Shown here one piece after another: positions 1-9,561 of a stretch of 47,660 bases of DNA. The translations under genes were made by a program, and so were the position numbers. This DNA is from Gallionella sp. (lineage in GTDB: Bacteria; Pseudomonadota; Gammaproteobacteria; Burkholderiales; Gallionellaceae), in contig JAUSNM010000089.1 of the NCBI GenBank assembly GCA_030645535.1, positions 1 to 47,660 of the forward strand. The letters run 5' to 3'. The notes beneath the pieces were generated by a model that did no database searches, was not told the origin of the DNA, and saw only the letters and a list, made by a program, of their open reading frames with translations. Within the stretch, counting starts at the first letter, position 1; the number at the start of each line of letters is the position of its first letter.

Positions 1-361
1 CCGTCTGGTCTCGTTGCGTGCGCATTGTGAAACCGGCATTTTGCCTGTGGCACGCGTGGTGATGAGCATAGGAGCTGAGTCGCACGAGGCAGAGATGCAC
101 GGCGGCGGCCCGGTGGATGCAACCTTCAAGGCGATTGAGAAAATTGTGCATAGCGGCACCGAGCTGCAGCTGTATTCGGTCAACAACATCACCAGCGGTA
201 CCGATGCGCAGGGTGAGGTGACCGTGCGTCTGGCCAAGGGCGGACGTATCGTCAACGGGCAGGGCGCGGATACCGATATCGTGGTGGCATCCGCCAAGGC
301 TTATCTGAATGCACTGAACAAGTTGCACGGCAATTCGGAGCGCGCCCACCCGCAGGTTTGA
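1..361 (+). CDS. leuA: 2-isopropylmalate synthase, C-terminal part (partial at 5' end)
   Basis: The window opens inside this gene, in the frame that starts at base 2; 119 codons remain before the TGA at 359-361. The residues belong to the C-terminal allosteric domain of 2-isopropylmalate synthase, the first committed enzyme of leucine biosynthesis (acetyl-CoA + 2-oxoisovalerate). Visible family signatures are GPVDATFKAIEKI, TDAQGEVTVRL and GADTDIVVASAKAYLNALNKL, the last close to the end as in betaproteobacterial LeuA. This domain binds leucine for feedback inhibition. The catalytic barrel lies upstream of the window. A strong terminator follows 25 bases after the stop, so this is the last gene of its transcript. 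Confidence 0.93.
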   Translation, partial: RLVSLRAHCETGILPVARVVMSIGAESHEAEMHGGGPVDATFKAIEKIVHSGTELQLYSVNNITSGTDAQGEVTVRLAKGGRIVNGQGADTDIVVASAKAYLNALNKLHGNSERAHPQV

Positions 362-386
362 ACTTTTGGGCGTGTGGCTGTCTCAG

Positions 387-419
387 AAAGCGGTACACTT
401 AAGCGTGTGCCGCTTTTTT
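387..419 (+). terminator. Rho-independent terminator of leuA
   Basis: A 12-bp stem (arms 387-398 and 405-416, one G-T wobble) with a 6-base loop runs straight into a six-T tract at 414-419. It lies just after leuA. It also argues against starting the next gene at the upstream GTG at 374, which would place this hairpin inside the coding region. Confidence 0.85.
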
Positions 420-439
420 CTATATTACCGGAGATTAAC

Positions 440-1459
440 TTGAAAAAACTGCTGCTGGGTTCTGCTATTCTGTTTGCGACAATGGGTTCGAGCTGGGCTT
501 GTACCCTTAAACCCAATACCAATTGTTATCAGGCGTTACTGTCTGGCGAGAAAATGGATCAGCTGGATCTGCATGGCATCTTGCTGAGTAGTGCGGATAT
601 GAGCAAGGCTAATTTGAGCAAGTCCAATCTGACACGTGCAAACCTCAATGAAGCAAAGTTGCAGGGAGCGAATCTGACCGGTACGGATTTGAGTTACGCA
701 ACGCTGTTTTTTGCGAATTTGACCGGCGCCAATCTGACCGGCACGAATTTTTCCAACGCCGGCCTCAAAGGCGTGAATTTTTCCGAGGCCAATCTGACCG
801 ATACCAATTTTTCCGGCGCCAAGCTTGAAGAAGCGACCTTTACCAAGGCGATTTTTTGCCGCACGTTGATGCCCAATGGCATGACGAACAGTGCAAATTG
901 CCCGGCGGAGAAGGCAGCGGGACAAGTTAATGACGGTCAAACGGTCAATGGTTGCGTAATTGCACCTCGCAGCGTCTGCTTGAATGCCTCGTTGGTGGAA
1001 GCGAATTTAGGTTCAGCCAACCTGGCAGGAGCTCAGCTATACATGGCCAATCTTGCACAGGCCAATCTGTTCAAGGCTAATCTGGGTAAGGCTAATCTGA
1101 CCGAAGCGAATCTGGCGCGCGCCAATCTCACCCGAGCTAATCTGTCACAAGCCAATTTGACCGATGCCAACCTGAATAAGGCCATTTTGCGTGGTGCTCA
1201 ACTGGGGCGCGCCAATTTGAACGGTGCCGTGATGTTAAACGTTGATCTGACGGATGCAGATCTGTCAGGTGCCAATATTTCCGAGGCTGCTTTGGCAGGT
1301 GCTACTTTTTGCAATACGATCATGCCGGATAGCCGCGTGAATAACAGCAGTTGTGTGGTTGAGAAAGCAGCGATTGCAGAACCGGTAAAAGTTGAAGTTG
1401 CACCGATTCCACCTGTTGTTCAGGAAGTCAAAGCGCCGGCGAAGACAAAACGCAAATAA
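440..1459 (+). CDS. exported pentapeptide-repeat protein with an internal duplication
   Basis: 339 residues from a TTG start at 440, chosen because GGAG (430-433) lies 6 bases upstream and a signal peptide begins there (MKKLLLGSAILFATMGSSWA, cleavage probably after A20). The mature protein is built from A(N/D)L-x-x pentapeptide repeats, which fold as a right-handed quadrilateral beta-helix. It consists of two halves of 134 residues: Cys21-Cys154 and Cys172-Cys305. Each half begins C-x7-C and ends F-C-x13-C with a MP(N/D) motif, and all four cysteines recur at an offset of exactly 151 residues. This indicates tandem duplication and probably paired disulfides in the periplasm. The tail after residue 306 is Pro/Lys-rich and ends in KTKRK. 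The molecular function is unknown; pentapeptide repeats alone do not reveal a partner. SWAC is a poor lipobox, so a lipoprotein is less likely. Confidence 0.85.
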   Translation: MKKLLLGSAILFATMGSSWACTLKPNTNCYQALLSGEKMDQLDLHGILLSSADMSKANLSKSNLTRANLNEAKLQGANLTGTDLSYATLFFANLTGANLTGTNFSNAGLKGVNFSEANLTDTNFSGAKLEEATFTKAIFCRTLMPNGMTNSANCPAEKAAGQVNDGQTVNGCVIAPRSVCLNASLVEANLGSANLAGAQLYMANLAQANLFKANLGKANLTEANLARANLTRANLSQANLTDANLNKAILRGAQLGRANLNGAVMLNVDLTDADLSGANISEAALAGATFCNTIMPDSRVNNSSCVVEKAAIAEPVKVEVAPIPPVVQEVKAPAKTKRK

Positions 1460-1470
1460 TATTGCAAAGA

Positions 1471-1519
1471 CCGACAAGTAATAAAGGGCACGTCTGACGT
1501 GCCCTTTATTACTTGTCGG
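1471..1519. terminator. bidirectional terminator (49-bp near-perfect inverted repeat)
   Basis: Two perfectly complementary 24-base arms (1471-1494 and 1496-1519) are separated by one base, so the hairpin folds with a small loop. The arms contain AATAAAGGGCACGTC, and an A-rich stretch follows at 1524-1530. The repeat lies between two convergent genes, the pentapeptide gene (+) and the beta-propeller gene (-), and can serve both. T-tracts are modest on both sides. Confidence 0.75.
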
Positions 1520-1545
1520 CTAATAAAAAAAGCAACATTTGAAAA

Positions 1546-3573
1546 TCAGGGCGTCAAGGCAAACGCCACAGCCGATGAGGCGTCGTACTGGCTTTGACGT
1601 GAAATGCCGTTAATGGCCTTCGCATAGACGTAAACGGCGGCGTAGTAGGCAGCGCTGGGGCAGGTTCCCAGTAAGGCGTTGACATCCTTGTCGAAAATGA
1701 ACGCTGCCAGACTGGCGTTGCCGTCAATGCTGCACTCAGACACACCCGGTACCGGCCCCCTGCCTGCCTTGCAGAGTCGCCACGAGAAGGTTGCGAATTC
1801 AGGCGTGGGGTGAGAGGCGACATACACGATCCGTACGTGCTGCGTCCGGTCGGTGAATCTGAGCATGCCGCATTCGGTGGTTGCAGAAATGTCATTCACG
1901 CAGGGCATTTCGACCGAGGCGGTGCAGCGATTGTTGTCGATCAGTACCGGCTGCATGTGGCTTGCCAGTACTTTTCCCGCCGTATTGGTAAAATCGATCG
2001 TGAAGATGCGCAGGCCGTCCTGGAGCGCAGCGCTGTCCAGTATCATCCCCAGATCGGGGTTCATGAACCATTCATTCGGTTTGTGTATCGCATAATAGCC
2101 CGGTTGTCCGGCGATCACTTTCGGCAGGCTTTGCACCGGAATTTCGTATTTGCCATTGCCCGGGTTGAGCTTCAGATCCCGCCAGGTATCGAGTCTGACA
2201 TTGCCGTCAACCATGACGCGGTAATACTTTACATTGGCAAGGATGGCGAGCGAATGATTGACTTGCAGCGACAGGCTGCCGCCGAAAGGTGCGTTCCGGG
2301 TAAACTGGTAGGGATAGCCGGGTTGAGTCGTGGTATCGGCAAGGCCATCTAACGTGATCAGATTCCAGGGCACGAGGCCGATGCCCTTGAACAGCCCGGG
2401 TGCAGGGAGCGTGCCGGCTAACAGATCGGCAATATCAATCTCCTGATCACAGCAAACCAAAAGACGCACGCTATCTATCAGCGCTATGCTCGACACCTGG
2501 TTTCCCATATTGTGGGCGACCTGCCGGACACTGTCCGCACGCGGTACGGTTTCAACGAGCGTGATGCGATTGGCCGGTGCGCGTTCGGCAACGAACATCG
2601 AGGTTTGCGCAGGATCAGCCCAGGTCAGGAAAAAAGGATTAGTAAGGCCTGTTGCGATTTCCACCCGGGTGCCGTCTCGCAAGGAGTAACGGCTGATGCG
2701 TCCGCCGCCTGTCTGCTCAGAGATGTAGGCATAAGCTAAATCCACAGATACCAGCAAGCCTGTCGCGTTGATGAGTCCGTCAAGCAGCACGGTCTGCTGG
2801 CAGGTGATGAGGTCAATCCGGATCAGGCGGCCGGGATTGGCAAACTCGACGACGTAGGCCTGCTGACGGATTTCATCGAGATAAATCTGGTGTGGCGCCT
2901 GCATTCCGGAGGCAATCAGCACGGCTGACGCACGATTGGCATCGTTTAATGCTACTTTTAGCAGATTGCCTGTTCGCTCCGTCACATAAGCGGTCTTTTC
3001 ATCGGATGTGACCGCTATGTCCTCAGGTGTGGCATAACCCGTGCCGATCACATGACATCCGCTGGCGAACTTATACGTCACCCATTGGATAGACAAGTTG
3101 TATCCATATAACAATATCTTGATTTTGCAGAAATTTCCTGCATTTGTTCGCACAGCGAACACATCCCCTGCGAGCAATTGATTGGTGGCATCGTTGTTGC
3201 CGGGAATCGGCGCCTTGCCATAGGCCTGCGCCTGAAGAATATTCGGTGTAATGGTGGCGAAATTGACCTGGCCCATATTCACCAGGCTCGCGCCGCCAAC
3301 AGGCATCATCTGGCGCTTGATGCTGTCTATCTGTTCCCACCAGATGTCGCCCGGGCCATTCAGGTTGCCGTCCTGTATCCCTGTTTCACAATCGAAAACC
3401 CATGTCCCCTTGAGGAGGGTTGTACCCCTGGCATCGATTGCGCTAAGCGGTCGTACCATGTCCAGCAGGCAGATGTTGCCTCTGGCGTATTCCACGAATG
3501 CTAACTGATTGCGTTGTTGCAGATAGCGGCAGCCTGTCGCTGCACCCAGACCGTCTTGCAATACTGTCGTCAT
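1546..3573 (-). CDS. uncharacterised beta-propeller-like protein
   Basis: 675 residues starting at the ATG at 3571-3573, preceded by a purine-rich GGGGA. I do not recognise a named family. Residues of roughly 10-400 carry repeated beta-strand blocks of NHL/SMP-30 style: TPEDIAVTSDEKTAYVTE, APHQIYLDEIRQQAYVVEF, ATGLLVSVDLAYAYISEQ, NPFFLTWADPAQTSMFVAE. These are the 'position, value, is it visible' strand patterns typical of six-bladed propellers. From about 430 to the end lie what look like two or three beta-sandwich modules with several cysteines (for example CTASVEMPCVNDISATTEC). There is no signal peptide or membrane segment, so export by the Sec route is not predicted. It is a single-gene unit facing the pentapeptide gene. 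Function cannot be assigned from sequence. Confidence 0.7.
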   Translation of the reverse strand: MTTVLQDGLGAATGCRYLQQRNQLAFVEYARGNICLLDMVRPLSAIDARGTTLLKGTWVFDCETGIQDGNLNGPGDIWWEQIDSIKRQMMPVGGASLVNMGQVNFATITPNILQAQAYGKAPIPGNNDATNQLLAGDVFAVRTNAGNFCKIKILLYGYNLSIQWVTYKFASGCHVIGTGYATPEDIAVTSDEKTAYVTERTGNLLKVALNDANRASAVLIASGMQAPHQIYLDEIRQQAYVVEFANPGRLIRIDLITCQQTVLLDGLINATGLLVSVDLAYAYISEQTGGGRISRYSLRDGTRVEIATGLTNPFFLTWADPAQTSMFVAERAPANRITLVETVPRADSVRQVAHNMGNQVSSIALIDSVRLLVCCDQEIDIADLLAGTLPAPGLFKGIGLVPWNLITLDGLADTTTQPGYPYQFTRNAPFGGSLSLQVNHSLAILANVKYYRVMVDGNVRLDTWRDLKLNPGNGKYEIPVQSLPKVIAGQPGYYAIHKPNEWFMNPDLGMILDSAALQDGLRIFTIDFTNTAGKVLASHMQPVLIDNNRCTASVEMPCVNDISATTECGMLRFTDRTQHVRIVYVASHPTPEFATFSWRLCKAGRGPVPGVSECSIDGNASLAAFIFDKDVNALLGTCPSAAYYAAVYVYAKAINGISRQSQYDASSAVAFALTP

Positions 3574-3617
3574 GATACGTTTCCCCTTTTGCGTTAAGAG
3601 AAGCGTGGGTCTCGCAA

Positions 3618-3637
3618 GGAATCAGGATTCAGGATCG
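3618..3637. repeat. short heptamer-type repeat (GGATTCA family)
   Basis: GGAATCAGGATTCAGGATCG is about three tandem copies of a 7-base unit. It lies about 45 bases upstream of the beta-propeller gene start. On the minus strand it reads CCTGAATCCTGATTCC, nearly the same core as the copies inside murF and ddl. Confidence 0.6.
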
Positions 3638-3763
3638 GGAACAAGCGCTACCGGCTTCGAGGGAGTGACACTGACAGAATTTTTAAAAGTTAACAATATG
3701 CCAAAATGCCTAGATAATTCGGCAGGGGATGCGTGCGCAGCATGCGCGTGGCGATGCGGCGAA

Positions 3764-3809
3764 GTCTGTCGAGACTGAGTGGCGCACTTTCAGCTCAGTT
3801 TCGACAGAC
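3764..3809 (-). terminator. inverted repeat after ppc, possible terminator
   Basis: Arms 3764-3779 (GTCTGTCGAGACTGAG) and 3794-3809 pair over 15 of 16 positions around a 14-base loop. The hairpin begins 11 bases beyond the ppc stop codon in the direction of ppc transcription. No T-tract follows on that strand, so it may be a factor-dependent or RNA-stabilising structure rather than a classic terminator. Confidence 0.45.
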
Positions 3810-3820
3810 CATGCCGGGGG

Positions 3821-6589
3821 TTAACCGCTGTTGCGCAAACCCGTCGCGATGCCGTTGATGGTCAGGTGAATCGCGCGCTTCACCAGTTCGTCGTTGTTAC
3901 CGGCGCGGTGATGCTCAAGCAGGGCGACTTGCAAGTGATTGAGCGGATCGATGTAAGGCGTGCGGGTCAGCAGGCTGCGTGAGAACGCCGGGTTGTCCTG
4001 CAGCAGTGAGTTGTTGCCGGTCACGTCCAGCAGCAATTTTACGGTGTCCTCCCATTCGCTGTGAATTGCGCCGAATATCCGCTCGCGCATTTCCACGTCC
4101 TCCACAAGGGCCGCGTAGCGCGAGGCGATACCCATGTCGGTCTTGGACAGCACCATGTCCATATTGGACATCAGGCCACGGAAGAACGGCCATGTCTGGT
4201 ACATGGCTTGTAGCTGGGCCAGTCCTGCGTCGCCCTCGCGCTCGATAAATTGTTTCACCGCGCTGCCGAAACCCAGCCAGCCCGGCAACAGCGTGCGATT
4301 CAAGCCCCAGCTGAATACCCAGGGAATGGCACGCAAATCTTCGATGCGATCCGATGCACGGCGGGCACACGGGCGACTGCCGATATTGAGTTCGGCGATC
4401 TCGCGGATCGGTGTGGCGGTGAAAAAGTATTCGGTGAAGCCCCGCGTTTCATAGACCAGCTTGCGGTACGCCGCGAATGCGTCGAGGCTCAATGCCTCCA
4501 TGATGCGGTGAAATTCCGGCATCGAACTGTCCGCGCCGTGATGGTGCAACAGCGTCGCTTCCATCGTCGCGGCAATCAGTGTCTCCAGATTGCGCTGGCC
4601 GATCTCGGGGTTGGAGTATTTGCTGGAAATCACTTCACCTTGTTCGGTGATGCGAATCTGCCCGTTCACGCTGCCCGGTGGTTGCGCCAGAATCGCTTCG
4701 TAACTCGGGCCGCCGCCACGACCGACTGTGCCGCCGCGACCGTGGAACAAACGCAGCTCCACGCCGTATTTGGCAAATACCTTGACCAGCTCCAGCTCGG
4801 CTTTGTACAGCTCCCAGTTTGCCGTGATGTAACCGCCATCCTTGTTGCTGTCGGAATAGCCCAGCATGACTTCCTGTGTGTTGCCGCGCTTTGCCAGCAG
4901 CTGACGGTAATAGGGAATGGCGAACAGCTCATCCATGATAGGCCCGCAGCTGCGCAGATCTTCGATGGTTTCGAACAGCGGAATGATGTTGATATGCAGT
5001 GCATCCGCACCTTCGAGCAGATTGACCTGTTGCAGCATCAGGGCCAGTTCCAGCATGTCGCTGACTGCATCCGCCTTGGAGATGATGTGGTTGGGCAACG
5101 CGGCGCGGCCAAAGCGCTGGTGGATATCTGCAGCAGCCTGCATGATGCGCAATTCGCTTTGCGCCACGTCAGAATACTGGTCAAGTTCGACCATCAGCGG
5201 ACGGGCTGCTTGCAAGGTCTTCAGCAATATGAGTCGGCGCGCAGCTTCATCGAGATCGGCATAATTTGTTACCGAAGTGCCGTGAGCTAACAGCTCAGCT
5301 ACTGTTTGTTCGTGTATTGCGCTGTGTTGACGCATATCCAACGGCGCCAGATGGAAACCGAAGATTTCAGCGGCGCGGCGCAAATTAGCCAGTCGCCCGC
5401 GTGCCAGATACACCGCGCCGTGGCGGAGCAAGGACTCAATCAGCACATCCAGATCGGCGATGAACTGCTCTGGCGTGGCGTAGGGTTCAGCTTGTTTGTC
5501 TACCGGGGGCAGATGCGATATTTCGTGGCCGAGTTTTGTGGCGGTCGCCGACAGGCGCGAATAAATCAGTATCAGTGCGCGGCGATAGGGCTCGTCAGTG
5601 CGGCTGACGGCCTTGTCAGGTGATGCATCGGACAGTTTGCGCAGCTCATCGCTGACATCCGCCAGGCGATCCGTCAGGGACAGGCGTGTGCCCAGAATAT
5701 GCGTCTCGTTCAGGTAATGCTCGAACGCAAGCTCGGAATGTTGTTGCACTGCATACTGCATGATATCGTGCGTGACGAAAGGGTTGCCGTCGCGGTCACC
5801 GCCTATCCAGCTGCCAACCTTCAGCAGCGCGGGAATCTTGATGTCCTTGTCGAAACGCGCTTCCAGCTGCTTTTCCAGATTGGCGTAAATCTTGGGGATT
5901 TCGGTCAGAAAGGTGTAACGGTAAAACTCCAGGCCGTTCTTGATCTCGTCGCGCACGGTCAGCTTGGCGGTGCGCAGCATGCGTGTCTGCCACAAAATAA
6001 GCACGAAGCGGCGCAGCGCATTTTCGTTCTCTGCGAGTTCATCCGGTGTCATGTCCAGGCGGTCGCGGTTGGACAGCAGGCTGGAGATAATCAGGTGGCA
6101 GTCGAGGATGCTTTTGCGTTGCACTTCGGTCGGATGCGCGGTCAGTACCGGCGAGATCAGCGCGCTGTCGAGAAATGCCTGCAATGTTTCACGACTGACA
6201 TGCTTTTCTTCGAGACGGTCGAGGGCTCGCAGCAGGCTGCCGTCCTTGGGTGGTGTGCCGGCTTTCAGGTGTGCGCGATGACGGCGGTTGTGGTGCAAAT
6301 CCTCAGCGATATTGGTCAGTTGCGAGAAGTAGCTGAAGGCGCGCACCACGGCGAGTGTCTCACTGGGGCTCAGTGCATCCAGCATCTGTTCGAGCTGCTC
6401 TCCGTCGCGGTCGTCCTGGGTTTTGCGGAAACGCACCGCAGAGCGGCGCACGCTTTCGACCAGCTGAAAGGTTTCTTCGCCTTCCTGTTCGCGCAATGTA
6501 TCGCCGAGAATTCGGCCGAGCAGGCGCACATCCTCGCGGAATGGCAAGTCTTTACTGGAAATATCGGCAGGAGCAGAAAATAGGTTCAT
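3821..6589 (-). CDS. ppc: phosphoenolpyruvate carboxylase
   Basis: 922 residues from the ATG at 6587-6589 ([20 protein letters not shown]); an upstream in-frame TTG at 6646 would only add an unrelated basic leader. The enzyme carboxylates phosphoenolpyruvate with bicarbonate to oxaloacetate, refilling the TCA cycle. All catalytic signatures are present: LTAHPTE with the catalytic His at residue 152, [23 protein letters not shown], the glycine/arginine loop [12 protein letters not shown] near residue 615, and the [15 protein letters not shown] segment. The C-terminus [13 protein letters not shown] matches the family end (usually RNTG). Length is slightly above the E. coli enzyme (883). It is divergent from hemC with 73 bases between the start codons. 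No strong Shine-Dalgarno is seen. Confidence 0.97.
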   Translation of the reverse strand: MNLFSAPADISSKDLPFREDVRLLGRILGDTLREQEGEETFQLVESVRRSAVRFRKTQDDRDGEQLEQMLDALSPSETLAVVRAFSYFSQLTNIAEDLHHNRRHRAHLKAGTPPKDGSLLRALDRLEEKHVSRETLQAFLDSALISPVLTAHPTEVQRKSILDCHLIISSLLSNRDRLDMTPDELAENENALRRFVLILWQTRMLRTAKLTVRDEIKNGLEFYRYTFLTEIPKIYANLEKQLEARFDKDIKIPALLKVGSWIGGDRDGNPFVTHDIMQYAVQQHSELAFEHYLNETHILGTRLSLTDRLADVSDELRKLSDASPDKAVSRTDEPYRRALILIYSRLSATATKLGHEISHLPPVDKQAEPYATPEQFIADLDVLIESLLRHGAVYLARGRLANLRRAAEIFGFHLAPLDMRQHSAIHEQTVAELLAHGTSVTNYADLDEAARRLILLKTLQAARPLMVELDQYSDVAQSELRIMQAAADIHQRFGRAALPNHIISKADAVSDMLELALMLQQVNLLEGADALHINIIPLFETIEDLRSCGPIMDELFAIPYYRQLLAKRGNTQEVMLGYSDSNKDGGYITANWELYKAELELVKVFAKYGVELRLFHGRGGTVGRGGGPSYEAILAQPPGSVNGQIRITEQGEVISSKYSNPEIGQRNLETLIAATMEATLLHHHGADSSMPEFHRIMEALSLDAFAAYRKLVYETRGFTEYFFTATPIREIAELNIGSRPCARRASDRIEDLRAIPWVFSWGLNRTLLPGWLGFGSAVKQFIEREGDAGLAQLQAMYQTWPFFRGLMSNMDMVLSKTDMGIASRYAALVEDVEMRERIFGAIHSEWEDTVKLLLDVTGNNSLLQDNPAFSRSLLTRTPYIDPLNHLQVALLEHHRAGNNDELVKRAIHLTINGIATGLRNSG

Positions 6590-6662
6590 CACTTTATACA
6601 CAAAAAAGCGCGGCAGCCTCCGTGTTAGAATGCGCCGCGTAATCAATCACAAGGAAAATTCG

Positions 6663-7616
6663 ATGAGTTCAGCTTCTTCAATCTCACCCACTCCACTGGC
6701 CCGTCTGGTTATTGCATCGCGTGAAAGCGCGCTGGCCATGTGGCAAGCCGAGCACATCAGGGACAGGTTGCGCGCATTATATCCGCAAACCGAAGTCAGT
6801 ATCCTGGGCATGACCACACAAGGCGACCAGATTTTAGATGTCAGCCTGTCCAAGATCGGTGGCAAGGGCCTGTTTGTTAAAGAGTTGGAAACTGCGCTGG
6901 AAGACGGGCGCGCCGACTTTGCCGTGCATTCGTTAAAAGACGTACCGATGGTTTTGCCTGAGGGTTTCGTGCTGGCGGCGATCGGCGAGCGTGAAGATCC
7001 GCATGATGCTTTCGTCTCGAATAACTATGAAAATCTGGCCGCTTTGCCGGCAGGCTCAGTGGTAGGTACCTCCAGCCTGCGCCGCGAAAGCCAGTTGCGC
7101 GCGCGCTTTCCGCATCTTGTGATCGAACCGCTGCGCGGCAATGTGCAGACCCGTTTACGCAAGCTGGATGAAGGTTTGTATGCCGCGATCATTCTCGCCG
7201 CAGCTGGTCTGAAACGACTGGGACTCTCCGCTCGTATCCGCGCGATTATCAGCAGCGAAGACAGTCTGCCGGCCGTGGGGCAAGGTGCGCTGGGAATCGA
7301 ATGCCGTTCTGATCGCCTTGACGTGATCGCTGCGCTGCAACCGTTGCATCATGCCGATACCGCTGCCTGCGTGCTGGCTGAACGTGCGATGAGTCGTGCG
7401 CTGAATGGCAGCTGTCAGGTGCCGTTGGGCGGGTTCGCCGAAGTACAAAACGGTCAGTTGCGTATGCGCGGTTTTGTCGCAAGCCCTGATGGACAGCGTG
7501 TGATGCGTGCCGAATCGGCAGGCGATATCGCCAACCCTGAAACGTTGGGCAAAAAAATCGCCGATGCGTTGCTGGCGCAAGGGGCGGGCGAAATCTTAGC
7601 CGCGCTCAATGGCTAA
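6663..7616 (+). CDS. hemC: hydroxymethylbilane synthase (porphobilinogen deaminase)
   Basis: 317 residues from the ATG at 6663, preceded by AAGGA (6651-6655) at good spacing; an in-frame ATG at 6630 adds 11 residues without homology. It polymerises four porphobilinogens to hydroxymethylbilane in the cytoplasm. The cofactor cysteine is Cys251 in [13 protein letters not shown], to which the dipyrromethane primer is attached. [29 protein letters not shown] and [18 protein letters not shown] are the standard binding motifs. It heads the haem operon, and its stop overlaps the hemD start by 8 bases (7609-7616). Confidence 0.97.
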   Translation: MSSASSISPTPLARLVIASRESALAMWQAEHIRDRLRALYPQTEVSILGMTTQGDQILDVSLSKIGGKGLFVKELETALEDGRADFAVHSLKDVPMVLPEGFVLAAIGEREDPHDAFVSNNYENLAALPAGSVVGTSSLRRESQLRARFPHLVIEPLRGNVQTRLRKLDEGLYAAIILAAAGLKRLGLSARIRAIISSEDSLPAVGQGALGIECRSDRLDVIAALQPLHHADTAACVLAERAMSRALNGSCQVPLGGFAEVQNGQLRMRGFVASPDGQRVMRAESAGDIANPETLGKKIADALLAQGAGEILAALNG

Positions 7617-8361
7617 AACGCCGCTCGCCGGACTGAAAATTCTGGTCACGCGTCCGCGTGATCAGGCGACTCAACTGGCGGGGGCTATCGAGCAGGCGGG
7701 TGGTGTGCCGTTGCTGTTTCCGTTGCTGGAAATCGCGCCGGTGCAGGATACTCATGTTCTTAAAGAACAAATTTCGCATCTTGGGCTGGCCGATCTGGCC
7801 ATTTTCATCAGTCCGAATGCGGTGCAATACGGCATGGCGGCAATACGGGCGGACGGGATATTGCCGGCCAAAGTCGCCACGGTGGGGCTGGGCAGTGCGA
7901 AAGCCCTGCGTGAACTTGGCGTCAAAGACGTGATCGTGCCTGACGGTCGATTCGACAGCGAGGGCTTGCTGGCGCAATTGCAAAATGTTAATGGCTGGCG
8001 GGTAATGATTTTTCGCGGGGATGGCGGACGCGAGTTGCTGGGCGATACGCTAAAAGCGCGCGGAGCAACGGTGGAATATGTGACCTGTTACTTACGCCGC
8101 AAGCCGCAACAGCCTGCTGGTCAGATATTGAACGCAAACGCGATTACCGTGACCAGCAGCGAGGCGCTTAGCCATTTGTCGCAGATGCTGGATGAACCGG
8201 CACTGAAGCATCTGTTCGATACCCCTTTATTCGTGCCGCATTCGCGTATTGCCGAATTGGCGCGATCACAGGGTTGGGTTGACGTGCATCCGACCGGTGC
8301 AGGGGATGAAGGTTTGTTGTCTGCGCTGCTGGAATGGGCAAATCAGAAGATTGCGGATTGA
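7609..8361 (+). CDS. hemD: uroporphyrinogen-III synthase
   Basis: 250 residues. It closes and inverts ring D of hydroxymethylbilane to give uroporphyrinogen III. Family features are the start [25 protein letters not shown], the [10 protein letters not shown] segment and the C-terminal block [16 protein letters not shown]. The family is poorly conserved, so operon position (overlapping hemC, followed by hemX) is important support. The last codons (QKIAD-stop) run into a heptamer-type repeat that fills the hemD-hemX gap, so the extreme C-terminus may have been reshaped by that repeat. Confidence 0.92.
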   Translation: MAKTPLAGLKILVTRPRDQATQLAGAIEQAGGVPLLFPLLEIAPVQDTHVLKEQISHLGLADLAIFISPNAVQYGMAAIRADGILPAKVATVGLGSAKALRELGVKDVIVPDGRFDSEGLLAQLQNVNGWRVMIFRGDGGRELLGDTLKARGATVEYVTCYLRRKPQQPAGQILNANAITVTSSEALSHLSQMLDEPALKHLFDTPLFVPHSRIAELARSQGWVDVHPTGAGDEGLLSALLEWANQKIAD

Positions 8362-8458
8362 TGATTGCGGAGTGCGGAATGCGGAATGCGGAATGCGGAA
8401 TGAGACGATTGCGGGATGCAGGACGCGGCACGGGTTTCAATCAGAAATCCGCAATCAT
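8354..8458. repeat. heptamer repeat element bounded by an 11-bp inverted repeat
   Basis: The hemD-hemX gap holds four tandem copies of GCGGAAT plus degenerate copies (GCGGATT, GCGGAGT, GCGGGAT). ATGATTGCGGA at 8361-8371 is repeated in perfect inverse at 8448-8458 (TCCGCAATCAT), so the element has head-to-head ends. There is no coding capacity. The architecture, tandem heptamers facing an inverted partner, matches the insertion seen inside murB at 34.9 kb. Confidence 0.7.
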
Positions 8459-8472
8459 AATCGAGGTGCGAC

Positions 8473-9561
8473 ATGAGCGATAAGTCAGACGAAATCGGGC
8501 AGGGGACATTGCGCACGCGCGTCGTGGCCGACGTTTTGACGCGCATGAATCTGACGCAAATGACACTCATCGTGCTGGTGGTAATTTTTGTCTGGCAATG
8601 GCTGGATGGGCACCGGGCGATTGCCGACATGCGTGAAGAGTTGGCGAAGAAAATCGCCGAGATGGATGGCACGGCGAAAGCCAATGGGATTCTGATTGCG
8701 AAAAATCAGGATGAAGTGCGCGCAATGTCGGTCAAGGTGACAACCCTTGAGTCTTACTATGTGCAGGCGCAGAATCAGCGCACCGCGCTGGAGGCCTTGT
8801 ATAACAATCTGTCGATCAGCCGTGATGAAACTGCACTTGCCGACGTCGAGCAACTGTTGCTGATCGCCGGGCAGCAATTGCAATTGTCGGGAAATGTGAA
8901 GGCGGCGCTGATTGCGATGGAGGGCGCGGATGCCCGATTGCAACGCATGGAGCGGCCCGCGTTCAACGGCTTGCGCAAGTCTATCGGTCAGGATATAGAC
9001 AAACTGCGCGCGCTGCCAAGGGTGGATGTGGCAGGGATTAATCTTAAAATAAACAGGTTGTTATCATCGGTGGATGAGCTGCCGTTGATCGACCGGCATC
9101 GGCCTTCCGAAAATGTGGTTGCCAAGGCGGCGGCGCCGATTGCGAATGAAGCCGCCTGGCAAAAATTGTTGAATGCCATCTGGCTGGAGGTCAAGCAACT
9201 GGTGCGGATTGAAAATACAGGCCTGACACAAATCGTGTTGTTGCCGCCGAAGCAGGAATTCTTTCTGCGTGAAAATCTGAAGATGCGTCTGGTGTCAGCG
9301 CGATTGGCGCTTTTGTCGCGCGATGAAGAGAGCTTCAGGCAGGAGCTCAAGACCGCGCAGCTTTGGACGAAGCGCTATTTCGATGTCAAATCGCCGGAGG
9401 GTATGCACATGCTCGATGAACTGGGTACGCTGGCTACTTCCAGCATCGACATTGAGCTGCCTGACATCGGTGCCAGTCTGCAAGCCGTGCGCAGCTACCG
9501 GCTGAGCCATGAAAAGGCTGCGGATGCCGTCATGCCTCGCCCGCAAAAGGCGGCAAAATGA
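8473..9561 (+). CDS. hemX: HemX-family membrane protein
   Basis: 362 residues with GAGG 6 bases before the ATG. Topology: a short cytoplasmic N-terminus, one membrane segment at about residues 30-46 (MTLIVLVVIFVWQWL), then a helical periplasmic region with heptad character (about 50-110) and a conserved C-terminal domain. This is the PF04375 HemX family, often annotated as uroporphyrin-III C-methyltransferase although it has no methyltransferase fold; its real role in haem synthesis is unsettled. Its stop and the hemY start share ATGA (9558-9561). The gap before it is filled by the heptamer repeat, which interrupts the otherwise overlapping operon. Confidence 0.92.
   Translation: MSDKSDEIGQGTLRTRVVADVLTRMNLTQMTLIVLVVIFVWQWLDGHRAIADMREELAKKIAEMDGTAKANGILIAKNQDEVRAMSVKVTTLESYYVQAQNQRTALEALYNNLSISRDETALADVEQLLLIAGQQLQLSGNVKAALIAMEGADARLQRMERPAFNGLRKSIGQDIDKLRALPRVDVAGINLKINRLLSSVDELPLIDRHRPSENVVAKAAAPIANEAAWQKLLNAIWLEVKQLVRIENTGLTQIVLLPPKQEFFLRENLKMRLVSARLALLSRDEESFRQELKTAQLWTKRYFDVKSPEGMHMLDELGTLATSSIDIELPDIGASLQAVRSYRLSHEKAADAVMPRPQKAAK

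Noticed and set aside
374..439. Upstream GTG start for the pentapeptide-repeat gene
   Set aside because: It would put the leuA terminator inside the coding region and precede the signal peptide with 22 unrelated residues.
4250..5290. Long open frame on the plus strand opposite ppc
   Set aside because: Shadow of ppc in the opposite frame; no recognisable protein features.
8371..8402. Tandem GCGGAAT units considered as a CRISPR array
   Set aside because: Seven-base units with no spacers and no cas genes; a simple tandem repeat.
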